A stretch of DNA of 48,372 bases from DASUUI01 sp964577965 (GTDB lineage: Bacteria > Gemmatimonadota > Gemmatimonadetes > Gemmatimonadales > Gemmatimonadaceae), in contig CAZOAT010000011.1 of assembly GCA_964577965.1 (NCBI GenBank), positions 1 to 48,372 on the forward strand, given 5' to 3'. Positions 35,842 through 43,436 of the stretch are shown here, in pieces. A program made the translations under genes and the position numbers. Positions within the stretch are counted from its first letter, which is position 1, and each line of letters begins with the position of its first letter. The notes beneath the pieces were generated by a model. It was given only the letters and a program-made list of their open reading frames with translations. It had not been told where the DNA came from and did no database searches.

Positions 35842-38310
35842 ATGAAGCGCACTTTGTCCGCAGTCGCTGGTCTCATCCTGGGCGCGGGTGTACTGCATGC
35901 CCAGCCGCCCCAGCGACCTGCTGGTCCGGGCGTTCCCCCAGCTGCGCCAGGAGAAGTCCGCGGCACCATTGTGGAAGCGGAGGGCGCCGCACCCGTCGCG
36001 GGCGCTTCCATTGCAGTTCGCAGCAAGCGCGATTCGGCGCTCGTTGCCGGAGCCGTTGCCGGACAGAACGGCGCGTTTGTGATCCAGGGCCTCCGTCCCG
36101 GGATCTACTACCTGCGGATCGCGTCCATCGGCTTCACGCCCAGAAGCCACGACTTCGAGATCACCCCTGAGGCGCCGCGTGCCAGCGTTGGCAACATCGA
36201 GCTCACACGCTTTGCGGTGACGCTGCAGAGCGTGGAGGTAACGACCGAGGCTCCCGCCATGGTCATCGAGCCCGATCGCAACAGCTACCGCGCGAAGGAA
36301 GTCGCGCCCGCGGCAGCGAACGCGAGCGAGGTTCTTCAGGCGACGCCGTCTGTCGAAGTGGACGCGGACGGCAAAGTCAGCCTTCGTGGCAACGAGAACG
36401 TGGCGGTACAGATCAACGGCCGTCCCGCCCCGATCCGCGGCGAGCAGCTCGGCGCCTACCTCAAGACCCTGCCGGCGAACGTGGTAGAGCGGATCGAGGT
36501 AGTGCCGACGCCGTCGGCGCGGCACGATCCCGAGGGAATGGCCGGGATCATCAACATCGTACTACAGCAGAACGTCGACCTGGGCAGGAGCGGCGGCTTC
36601 ACGATCGCCGCGTCCCCCTCGAACAGGTACAACCTCTCCGGGAGACTCGGCCAGCAGACCGGTCCCTGGTCGATCATGAGCACCTATGGATTCAACGCCG
36701 ACGACCGTGACATCGTGGGCATCAACGACCGCGAGCGCTTCGACGCCCTGAAGGCTCCCTTGTCGTACACGGAGGAGGACGTTGACGCCACCGCCAGCAA
36801 TTACGGCCACAACTTCAACACGACGGTCGATTACAAGCGCAACGAGCGCGACCTGTTCTCCAACGTGCTCGCGATGAACCGCCGCAATTCGGACGACCAG
36901 TCCACCAACGCTTACTCCGAGCTCAGCGGCGACAGGTCGCTGGTCGACCAGTACGTCCGCCCGCGCAATGCGGAGAACAAGGGCTTCATGGTGGACTATA
37001 CCACGGCCTTCCGGCGCACCTTCGAGCCGCGACGGCACGAGCTGTCCACCGAACTCCGCTTCAACCGGCAGGACGACGACGACCGCACGCTGCTGTGGCG
37101 GCAGGCGGTTGCCGGTGACGAGGTACCGAGCCGAACCGAAATGGAGAGCAGGCAGACCGCTTCGCTGGTGAACTCATTGACGGCGCAGCTGGATTACACG
37201 CGCTCCTTCGGCGAGCGCACCAAGCTGGAAACGGGTTACAAGGGCAATGCGAAGTGGTTGGAGCGGGATTACACGGTGCTGGAGGACGAGACCGGCTCAG
37301 GCACGTGGACACCGAGCAACCTGAGTAACGCCTTCGAGCTCGACGAGCAGGTGCACGCCGTGTATGGCGTGCTTAGCCGCGGCCTTGGCAAGTGGGAGCT
37401 GCAGGGCGGGCTCCGCGCCGAGTACGCGACGCGTGATTTCGCGCTCGCGTCGGAGAATTACCCGTTCAACTACAGCAGTCTGTTCCCGAGCGCGGTTGCG
37501 TCCTACAAGTTGAGCGAGGCCAGTCAGGTCAAGTTGGCGTACTCGCGCCGCGTGCGGCGTCCTGGTACGCAGGAGCTGAACCCGTTCCCGGTCTTCTTCG
37601 ACGTGCAGAACGTCTTCATCGGCAACCCGCGCCTCAACCCGGAGTACACCGACGCGGTCGAGTTGAGCTACAACCGCACATACAGGCTCGGCACGTTCCA
37701 GGTCTCGCCCTTCTATCGGCGCACGACCGATGTGATACGCTTCATCATCGACACCGAGGACGTGGTGGATGGTCGCGACGTGACGTCCGTCACGTTTGAG
37801 AATCTCGCGACGGGCAACTCCTGGGGTACGGACATGAACGGCTCGCTGCGTCTCGGCCCGAAGTTCAGCGCCCTCGCCGGCTTCAACATCCACAAGATGG
37901 TGACCGAGGGCGGTCCCTCGGCGACGTCGCTGGCGTCCAACGCGGTCATGTGGTCTGCCCGCTTGAACGCGACCGCGACGGTGCGGGAAGGGCTTACGCT
38001 GCAGGGTTTCTATATGTACCGAGGGCCGCAGAGCATGGAGCGTGGCCGCTTCTCGAAGTTCCAGATCGCGAGTTTCACGCTCCGGCAGCAGATCAATCCG
38101 AAGGCGTCGCTGGCGCTGCGCGTGCAGGACCCGTTCAACACGGTGGGGTTCCGCGTGGAGGTGAGTAATGACAACGTGCTCCAGATCACGGAGCGCAAGT
38201 TCGACCTCCGCTCGGTTCACCTCACCTATCAGTACACCTTCGGTCAGGCACCCCGCATCCGGCAGCGTCCGGAAGCGCAGCCTGAGGGGCCTGTCGGCTT
38301 CCCGCAGTAA
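35842..38310 (+). CDS. TonB-dependent receptor with carboxypeptidase-like N-terminal domain
   Basis: 822 residues. A signal peptide (ends LHAQ) precedes a Pro-rich linker and a carboxypeptidase-regulatory-like domain (GTIVEAEGAAPVAGASIAV ... GIYYLRIASIGF). A plug follows (SEVLQATPSVEVDADGKVS, GRPAPIRGEQLGAYLKTLP, ERIEVVPTPSARHDPEGMAG) and then a large outer-membrane barrel of the OMP_b-brl_3 type. Such receptors bind peptides, siderophores or glycans; the ligand cannot be read. ATG 35842 has AAGAGAG upstream. An intrinsic terminator lies 21 bases after the stop. Confidence 0.9.
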   Translation: MKRTLSAVAGLILGAGVLHAQPPQRPAGPGVPPAAPGEVRGTIVEAEGAAPVAGASIAVRSKRDSALVAGAVAGQNGAFVIQGLRPGIYYLRIASIGFTPRSHDFEITPEAPRASVGNIELTRFAVTLQSVEVTTEAPAMVIEPDRNSYRAKEVAPAAANASEVLQATPSVEVDADGKVSLRGNENVAVQINGRPAPIRGEQLGAYLKTLPANVVERIEVVPTPSARHDPEGMAGIINIVLQQNVDLGRSGGFTIAASPSNRYNLSGRLGQQTGPWSIMSTYGFNADDRDIVGINDRERFDALKAPLSYTEEDVDATASNYGHNFNTTVDYKRNERDLFSNVLAMNRRNSDDQSTNAYSELSGDRSLVDQYVRPRNAENKGFMVDYTTAFRRTFEPRRHELSTELRFNRQDDDDRTLLWRQAVAGDEVPSRTEMESRQTASLVNSLTAQLDYTRSFGERTKLETGYKGNAKWLERDYTVLEDETGSGTWTPSNLSNAFELDEQVHAVYGVLSRGLGKWELQGGLRAEYATRDFALASENYPFNYSSLFPSAVASYKLSEASQVKLAYSRRVRRPGTQELNPFPVFFDVQNVFIGNPRLNPEYTDAVELSYNRTYRLGTFQVSPFYRRTTDVIRFIIDTEDVVDGRDVTSVTFENLATGNSWGTDMNGSLRLGPKFSALAGFNIHKMVTEGGPSATSLASNAVMWSARLNATATVREGLTLQGFYMYRGPQSMERGRFSKFQIASFTLRQQINPKASLALRVQDPFNTVGFRVEVSNDNVLQITERKFDLRSVHLTYQYTFGQAPRIRQRPEAQPEGPVGFPQ

Positions 38311-38330
38311 CACCTCAGGCAGCTGCACGA

Positions 38331-38363
38331 AGCCCCCCGGGATAGGTATCCCGGGGGGCTTTG
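38331..38363 (+). terminator. Intrinsic terminator after the TonB receptor, usable from both sides
   Basis: Perfect 14-bp inverted repeat AGCCCCCCGGGATA / TATCCCGGGGGGCT (38331-38344 and 38347-38360), with two bases between the arms, followed by TTTG. It lies between convergent genes (receptor on plus, zinc ribbon on minus), so it can end transcripts from both. The T tract is short but the stem is strong. Confidence 0.85.
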
Positions 38364-38404
38364 ACGGCCCGCTATCCGACCGCGCGCGTGTCGCCTGCTT
38401 TCCC

Positions 38405-38764
38405 TCAACGCCCCTTGCTGGAACCTCCGGCTGGCTTGAACACTTCCACGTTCACGCGGACCGTGCGCTCCTCCTGCGAATGCAGCGCTCCCACTCCGAC
38501 CACCTGTCGTGCGATCTCCTCGCCCTTGTCGTTGTGCACGGTGACGAGAACCGAATACTCCCAGGGCTCGCCCGCGGCGGGGTGGCGGATGATGCCGTCA
38601 ACGCGCAGCGCCGAGAAGCTGGCCTGTTTCTTCTGAGCCAGTCGCGGGTCGAACCTGAGGTGGTGGTGGCAGACCGGGCATCTGCTGGCACTCTCGAGGA
38701 TCGTCGCCCTGCAGTGCGGACAGGTGCGCGATTTCCCCGGAGTGCCGTGCCCAGCATGGGTCAT
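38405..38764 (-). CDS. Zinc-ribbon protein of unknown function
   Basis: 119 residues. The N-terminus has Cys15-x2-Cys18 and Cys29-x2-Cys32 (TCPHC, CPVC), a zinc ribbon. The rest is a beta-rich domain with WEYSVLVTVHNDKGEEIARQV and GVGALHSQEERTVRVNVEVF. Its ATG overlaps the bactofilin stop by four bases, so the pair is coupled. It may serve bactofilin, for example as an adaptor, but this is only context. Confidence 0.75.
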   Translation of the reverse strand: MTHAGHGTPGKSRTCPHCRATILESASRCPVCHHHLRFDPRLAQKKQASFSALRVDGIIRHPAAGEPWEYSVLVTVHNDKGEEIARQVVGVGALHSQEERTVRVNVEVFKPAGGSSKGR

Positions 38765-39261
38765 TGCGCGCCGCGCGTCTCCGTTTTCCCATCGCGACCG
38801 CTTTCTTCCCAGCCGAAATCAGCCTGGCCACGCATGCGCGATCCGGCAGCAACCGTCAGCGACCCGGCCTTGACGTCGCCGTTGAGCACGCCCGACTTCT
38901 GCAGCTCGACACGCGACGCGGCATCCACGTTCCCCTCGAGCTCGCCAGCTATGATCACTGTGCCGGCGCGCACGCCGCCGGTCACTTTGGCTCCGGCCTC
39001 GATCGTGAGGTCCCCTTCCACGTGCACGTCTCCTTTGAAGCGCCCCGCCACCCGTACGTGTCCAGCGCCTTCGATCTTACCCTCGATGTTCAGATCAGCC
39101 GCGATCAATGTTTCCTTTAGCTCGCGCTGAACCGGACGGCGAGCCGTGTCGCCGGATGCCGTCGGCACCGCAGGCGCGAAGTCATCCTTTCTTGGCGCCA
39201 AATTCGGCGGAGGCGGGGTCGGCTCAGGCTTGGCGGGGGTCTGTTCCTTCCAGATGGCCAT
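38761..39261 (-). CDS. Bactofilin (polymer-forming cytoskeletal protein)
   Basis: 166 residues from ATG 39261, with AGGAG seven bases before. A disordered Pro-rich N-terminus precedes the right-handed beta-helix: AADLNIEGKIEGAGHVRVAG, FKGDVHVEGDLTIEAGAKVTG and further hexapeptide-like turns to about residue 145. Bactofilins self-assemble into filaments and organise envelope growth, stalks or secretion. A charged tail follows the helix. It is divergent from recO across 110 bases. Confidence 0.9.
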   Translation of the reverse strand: MAIWKEQTPAKPEPTPPPPNLAPRKDDFAPAVPTASGDTARRPVQRELKETLIAADLNIEGKIEGAGHVRVAGRFKGDVHVEGDLTIEAGAKVTGGVRAGTVIIAGELEGNVDAASRVELQKSGVLNGDVKAGSLTVAAGSRMRGQADFGWEESGRDGKTETRGAQ

Positions 39262-39371
39262 TCTCAAACTCCTGTCAGTACTGGGTAGGCAGAGGCGGGG
39301 TCACGTCCAGCGGCGAGCCCGTGCAATGAAGATAGCGAATAGACGCGGCAGAGCCGGATTAGTTTCCACGG

Positions 39372-40130
39372 ATGCCTCTGGTGGTCACTGAAGCGATCGT
39401 GTTGCACGCGTTCGACTATCTCGAGAGTTCGCGTATTCTCCGCCTTGCCACGCGGGAAATGGGCGTACAGTCGGTCGTGGCCCGGGGCGCCCGGCGCTCG
39501 AAGAGCCGCTTCGGAACCGCACTCGATCTCTTCGTTCAGGGCACCGCGCACTTCTCGGCCCATCGTGGGCGAGAACTGCATACGCTGACCACCTTCGACA
39601 TCGACACGACCCGCCCTGCGCTGGCAACTGACTTCGGCCGGTTCACCGGCGCTGAAGCGATAGCCGAGCTCGTGCTGCGATTCGGGGGCGACGAGCCGCA
39701 TCCCGAGGTATACGACGCGGCGGTCGCTGCGCTCGATGAGCTCGCCGTCGCTTCAGACGCCGAGGCAGTGGAGCGGGCCATAGCCGGGGCGTGGCGCATC
39801 GTGACGGCACTGGGCTTCGCTCCGGCACTGGCCAGCTGTGCCACCTGCGATGCTGAGGTCCCACGCGACGAGAGCGCTACGTTCTCCGCGGCCGCAGGCG
39901 GTGTGCTGTGTGCGCGCTGTGCAGGTCTGGCACGCGGCACGCGCGTTCTCCCGCCCGAGGCGCGATGCGCGCTGGAGCTCTGGACGGCGAATGACCGCGC
40001 TCGGCTGGATGACGATGCAACTGTCCGCGCCCACCAGCGCCTGCTCAGGGAATTCGTTCAGGAGCACCTTTCCGAGGGCAAGCCGCTGCGTGCGTTCGAC
40101 GTATGGGAGCGTGAGCGATGGAGCGCCTGA
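39372..40130 (+). CDS. recO: DNA repair protein RecO
   Basis: 252 residues. The N-terminal OB fold (TEAIVLHAFDYLESSRILRL, ARGARRSKSRFGTALDLF) is followed by a helical domain with a zinc site CATCD ... CARC near residues 157-183. RecO helps load RecA onto gapped DNA and anneals complementary strands. ATG 39372. SelB follows after 46 bases, which is not a usual functional link. Confidence 0.93.
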   Translation: MPLVVTEAIVLHAFDYLESSRILRLATREMGVQSVVARGARRSKSRFGTALDLFVQGTAHFSAHRGRELHTLTTFDIDTTRPALATDFGRFTGAEAIAELVLRFGGDEPHPEVYDAAVAALDELAVASDAEAVERAIAGAWRIVTALGFAPALASCATCDAEVPRDESATFSAAAGGVLCARCAGLARGTRVLPPEARCALELWTANDRARLDDDATVRAHQRLLREFVQEHLSEGKPLRAFDVWERERWSA

Positions 40131-40176
40131 GGCGGGCGAGTGACGTCTCCCGGGTATCCGCCTCGGGTAGCGCCAC

Positions 40177-41991
40177 GTGATACTCGGCACCGCGGGCCAC
40201 ATCGATCACGGCAAGACCGCGCTCGTCCGCGCGCTGACAGGCGTCGATACCGATCGGCTTCCCGAGGAGAAGCGCCGGGGGATAACGATCGAGCTGGGAT
40301 TCGCTCCTCTCGATCTCGACGGTGTCGGGACGCTCGGTGTTGTGGACGTTCCTGGCCACGAGGCGTTCGTGCGGACGATGCTTGCGGGGGCGACCGGTGT
40401 TGACGTTGCGCTCCTCGTCATCGCTGCGGATGAAGGCGTCATGCCGCAAACAAAGGAGCATCTCGCCATCCTTACGCTGCTGGGCATTCGCGGCGGTGTC
40501 GTCGCTCTGAGCAAGACGGACCTGGTCGATGACGACTGGCTGGCACTCGTTACGGACGATGTGCGCGGCGTGCTGGCGGGCAGTGCGCTGGTGGAAGCCG
40601 AGATCGTTCCTGTTTCGGCTCGGACCGGAGCGGGAATCGACCGGTTGCGCGCGGCGCTTGCAGAGATTGCTGCGAGGGATATCGAGTCCACCGCCGCAGA
40701 CCTGTTTCGGATGCCCGTGGACCGTGTCTTCTCTCTGCGGGGAACGGGCACGGTAGTCACGGGCACAGTATGGAGCGGCACGCTTGCGCGGGGAGCGGCC
40801 TGGATTCACCCGCCGGGCCGCGCAGTTCGCGTGCGCGAGCTGCACTCACATGGGCGCGCGGTCGATTCGGTCGGGGGCGGAATGCGTGCCGCGGTGGCGC
40901 TCGCTGATGTTGCGGTCGCCGAAGTGCCGAAAGGGGCGGTGCTCGTGTCCCCGGGCGAGTGGCCGCCTTCAGATACGCTGCGGGCCACGCTCGAGCTGCT
41001 GGATCCCGAGTCGCCCGTGTTGGGTGCCCGCACGCGGATACGATTCCACCTCGGGTCGGCGGATACCGGCGCGCGCGTAGTGTCGCTCGCGCCTGGTGTA
41101 GTGCGCGTTCACCTCGAGGCGCCTCTCGTGTGCCGTTCAGGCGACCGGTTCATCATCCGGGGGGGAGCGCAGATGACCACTCTCGGAGGCGGCACCGTTA
41201 TTGATCCGTATGCACGCCGGCGCGCTCGGGCACTGGGAACGGCGGATCTTTCGACAGCAGGCATTCTGTCGGCGTTGTGCGCCGAGGCGGGGGCGACTGG
41301 CGTGGAGATCCGTCCGCTGCCGATTCGAATCGGAGTAGCGCCTGTAGAGCTGGACCGCGTTCTGAAATCCACCTCTCTGGTGGTGACGGCGGAGCGGGTG
41401 TACGCCCCCGGCGTTGCCGCTGAACTGCGGGAGCGGGTCCTCGCGGCGATCGACCTGGAGCACGCTCGCGACTCACTCTCCCCGGGGCTGCCCCTGGAGC
41501 GTGCGCGCGCGTCGCTCGGTGCTCCGCGCGACCTGTTTGACTCGGTGCTCGCGGATCTTGTGCTGGCTGAGGAGCTGGAGGTAGCTGGTTCGATCATCCG
41601 GCGTCCCGGGCGAGATCCACGGCTCAGCGAAGAGCAGGCGAGTCTTGCTGAGGGTATCCTGCACGTTTTTTGCTCGGTCGATGAACCGGTAGCCACCGTT
41701 GCCCAAATCACGGCATCGTTTGGAACCGAATCCATCCCGGTTCTGCGATATCTGGAACAGACCGGGCGGGTGATCCGGCTTGGTGAAGCACTGGTGGCTG
41801 GCGAGGCTGTAGTTCGTGGCATGGTGGAGCAGCTGAGGGCTGTAATGGAGGTGGGGCGGGTGTACTCGCCGGCGGAGCTTCGGGACGCGCTCGGTATCTC
41901 GCGAAAAACCCTGATCCCGCTTCTCGAGTACTGCGATCGGGTACAGGTAACAGAGCGGAGGGGGTCGGACAGGGTACTCAGGTCCTCTTAA
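40177..41991 (+). CDS. selB: Selenocysteine-specific elongation factor SelB
   Basis: 604-residue GTPase that carries Sec-tRNA to the ribosome at SECIS-directed UGA codons. G1 is GHIDHGKT (7-14), G3 DVPGH (57-61) and G4 is the SelB-type SKTD (112-115) in place of NKxD. The C-terminal 240 residues are winged-helix repeats that bind SECIS RNA (LPLERARASLGAPRDLF, VYSPAELRDALGISRKTLIPL). GTG 40177. selA, selC and selD are not in the window, nor any selenoprotein I can recognise. Confidence 0.94.
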   Translation: MILGTAGHIDHGKTALVRALTGVDTDRLPEEKRRGITIELGFAPLDLDGVGTLGVVDVPGHEAFVRTMLAGATGVDVALLVIAADEGVMPQTKEHLAILTLLGIRGGVVALSKTDLVDDDWLALVTDDVRGVLAGSALVEAEIVPVSARTGAGIDRLRAALAEIAARDIESTAADLFRMPVDRVFSLRGTGTVVTGTVWSGTLARGAAWIHPPGRAVRVRELHSHGRAVDSVGGGMRAAVALADVAVAEVPKGAVLVSPGEWPPSDTLRATLELLDPESPVLGARTRIRFHLGSADTGARVVSLAPGVVRVHLEAPLVCRSGDRFIIRGGAQMTTLGGGTVIDPYARRRARALGTADLSTAGILSALCAEAGATGVEIRPLPIRIGVAPVELDRVLKSTSLVVTAERVYAPGVAAELRERVLAAIDLEHARDSLSPGLPLERARASLGAPRDLFDSVLADLVLAEELEVAGSIIRRPGRDPRLSEEQASLAEGILHVFCSVDEPVATVAQITASFGTESIPVLRYLEQTGRVIRLGEALVAGEAVVRGMVEQLRAVMEVGRVYSPAELRDALGISRKTLIPLLEYCDRVQVTERRGSDRVLRSS

Positions 41992-42048
41992 GGGGTAGAA
42001 ACCTTTCGGGACCTGGGTACGTCTAAGGAGTAGCGGCTCGGACATTCG

Positions 42049-42077
42049 TTGACAGGCGTTTGCACTGCCCCTATGTT
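42049..42077 (+). promoter_or_regulatory. Sigma-70-type promoter for the YPNPF protein
   Basis: TTGACA (42049-42054) and TATGTT (42072-42077) are 17 bases apart, close to consensus and rare in this GC-rich DNA. Transcription would start near 42084, about 70 bases before the gene. The region before it has no terminator for selB that I can see. Confidence 0.65.
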
Positions 42078-42153
42078 CGCGCCGAAAGGGTAAATCAGGA
42101 CCATTCTCGCGAGGGTATTGGCTAGAACACTCATACGTCAGTAGGAGTAGCAC

Positions 42154-42612
42154 ATGATGGCGCGATGGGCAGCACTGGCGGTAACGGTGCTTGTCCTCGG
42201 TACATCGGTGACGCGTGAAGCGTCGGCTCAGGGGATCAACCCTCAAACCGGCGAACGCGGCGCCGGTTCAGGGTTGGGCCAGAACTACCCGAATCCGTTC
42301 GGGGTCGATACCAGGATTCAGTTCACGATTGGGGATTATCCGACGTGCACCGACCAGGGTCGGCAGTACCGGGTTACTCTGAGGATCTTCAATCTGCTGT
42401 CGCAGATCGTCTCGGTTCCGGTGCTTGAAAGCGGTGGCTCGGCTGCCGGGGGTGAGTCGCTGGAAAGTTTGATGTTGAGCTGTGGTCAGTACACCGCGTA
42501 CTGGGACGGGGCATATCTGAACAGTTCCCAACCAGCGCCGAGCGGAGTTTATCTCTACAGGCTCGAGGTGGACGGCAGGCCAGCGGTGAAGAAGATGTTC
42601 AAGTCGCGATAG
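42154..42612 (+). CDS. Secreted stand-alone T9SS-sorting/FlgD-Ig-like domain protein
   Basis: 152 residues. The signal peptide (WAALAVTVLVLGTSVTREAS) is followed by almost nothing but one domain that elsewhere sits at the C-terminus of large secreted proteins: GLGQNYPNPFG (41-50), TRIQFTIG, VTLRIFNLLSQIV, WDG (117-119), GVYLYRLEVDG (131-141) and a basic end KKMFKSR. This matches the FlgD-Ig-like/type IX sorting fold. Cys65 and Cys110 could form a disulfide. The ATG at 42154 has AGGAG at 42143-42147. No passenger domain is present, so its job as a free domain is unknown. It has its own promoter and terminator. Confidence 0.75.
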   Translation: MMARWAALAVTVLVLGTSVTREASAQGINPQTGERGAGSGLGQNYPNPFGVDTRIQFTIGDYPTCTDQGRQYRVTLRIFNLLSQIVSVPVLESGGSAAGGESLESLMLSCGQYTAYWDGAYLNSSQPAPSGVYLYRLEVDGRPAVKKMFKSR

Positions 42613-42631
42613 ACTGGTGCGGGAGCGAGGG

Positions 42632-42658
42632 GGGCCGGGGGAACCGGCCCTTCTCTTT
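42632..42658 (+). terminator. Intrinsic terminator after the YPNPF protein
   Basis: GGGCCGG (42632-42638) pairs with CCGGCCC (42644-42650) across a 5-base loop, then TTCTCTTT. It begins 19 bases after the stop codon and has stem and T-rich tail in the usual order. Confidence 0.8.
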
Positions 42659-42667
42659 GTCGGGCGA

Positions 42668-42727
42668 TGTAAAGGATCCTTGACATAATATCAGATATAC
42701 CGTACTTATTGTCTTGTACCCTTTACA
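42668..42727 (+). promoter_or_regulatory. Promoter region with nested inverted repeats before the membrane protein/XRE pair
   Basis: An AT-rich island. TGTAAAGG (42668-42675) and CCTTTACA (42720-42727) form a perfect outer repeat. Inside are TTGACA (42680-42685), a palindrome ATATC-A-GATAT (42688-42698), AAGGATCCTT (42672-42681), and GTAC arms (42702-42705 and 42716-42719). The -35 box is clear, but a matching -10 is not. The XRE regulator two genes on may bind here. Confidence 0.5.
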
Positions 42728-42737
42728 GGAGCTGCCC

Positions 42738-43121
42738 GTGAGGTCAAGGTTTCCATTTCGTCTCCTCTTCAGTGCGGTTGTGCTGATGGCCGCGGTTCCG
42801 GTCTGCACCTACCTGCTGCGCTCGCCTAATGTCACGCTCACGACGGGTGTGCGTCTGGCGGTGGCTCTGACCCCTGTTCCGCTGGCGGTGTGGCTTATCT
42901 CCGAATACGTCCGGCTGATGCGCACCGCCGATGAGTTCGTGCGGCGGGTCATGCTCGAGGCGCTCGCAATCGGCTATCCGGTCGCGCTCCTGATAGGCAT
43001 GACAGTCGAGTACCTCCAGAAGGGCGGCTTCCTGCTCGGCGCGGACGTAGGGCGCGTGTGGCCAGTGCAGGGACTGGTCTGGGTGATCGCATACGGGTAC
43101 GCGCGGTGGAGGTACCGATGA
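42738..43121 (+). CDS. Small membrane protein, partner of an XRE regulator
   Basis: 127 residues from GTG 42738, with AGGAG at 42727-42731. Four hydrophobic segments are visible: RLLFSAVVLMAAVPVCTYLL, VRLAVALTPVPLAVWLI, ALAIGYPVALLIGMTV and VWPVQGLVWVIAYGYA. A charged motif RTADEFVRRVMLEA lies between helices two and three. Similar small proteins with a DEFQRR-like motif occur next to HTH regulators in many bacteria; their function is not known. Its stop overlaps the regulator start (ATGA), so the two are coupled. Confidence 0.72.
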   Translation: MRSRFPFRLLFSAVVLMAAVPVCTYLLRSPNVTLTTGVRLAVALTPVPLAVWLISEYVRLMRTADEFVRRVMLEALAIGYPVALLIGMTVEYLQKGGFLLGADVGRVWPVQGLVWVIAYGYARWRYR

Positions 43122-43324
43122 ACAACAGGCTACGGGTTCTTCGTGCGGAGCGGGGGTGGACCCAGGCCGAACTTGCGGAGCGTGCCGGCGTGTCGAGGCA
43201 GACGATCAACGTGATCGAGGCGGGGAAGTACGATCCGAGCCTGCCGCTCGCGTTCAGGCTCGCTGCGATATTCGGCAGCAGAATCGAGGAACTCTTTTTC
43301 CCGGACGCTGGAGCAGAGCGGTAG
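43118..43324 (+). CDS. XRE-family helix-turn-helix regulator
   Basis: 68 residues, nearly all one Cro/CI-type HTH domain: LRVLRAERGWTQAELAERAG, VSRQTINVIEAGKYDPSLPL, FRLAAIFGSRIEELFF. This short form (like YgzD-type regulators) often pairs with a small membrane protein. GGTGGAGG before ATG 43118 is the ribosome site. It probably represses its own operon through the palindromes at 42668-42727. Confidence 0.88.
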   Translation: MNNRLRVLRAERGWTQAELAERAGVSRQTINVIEAGKYDPSLPLAFRLAAIFGSRIEELFFPDAGAER

Positions 43325-43436
43325 CTGGATAGCTCCGATTAGAGTCCCGGCAATTCCGGGGAGGGCGGAGGATCGGCCGAGAGGAAACTGCGCAAGTCGC
43401 TGATCGCGTGGCGTGTTTCGTGTACCGTGAGGCGCC

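Noticed and set aside
38168..39130. 320-codon plus-strand frame across the zinc-ribbon and bactofilin genes
   Set aside because: It starts within the receptor gene, crosses a strong terminator, and has no recognisable domain; the minus-strand genes have ribosome sites and known folds.
40177..41991. Ordinary elongation factor Tu or a generic translation GTPase instead of SelB
   Set aside because: The SKTD G4 motif, the GHIDHGKT start with a very short N-terminus, and the C-terminal winged-helix repeats are those of SelB.
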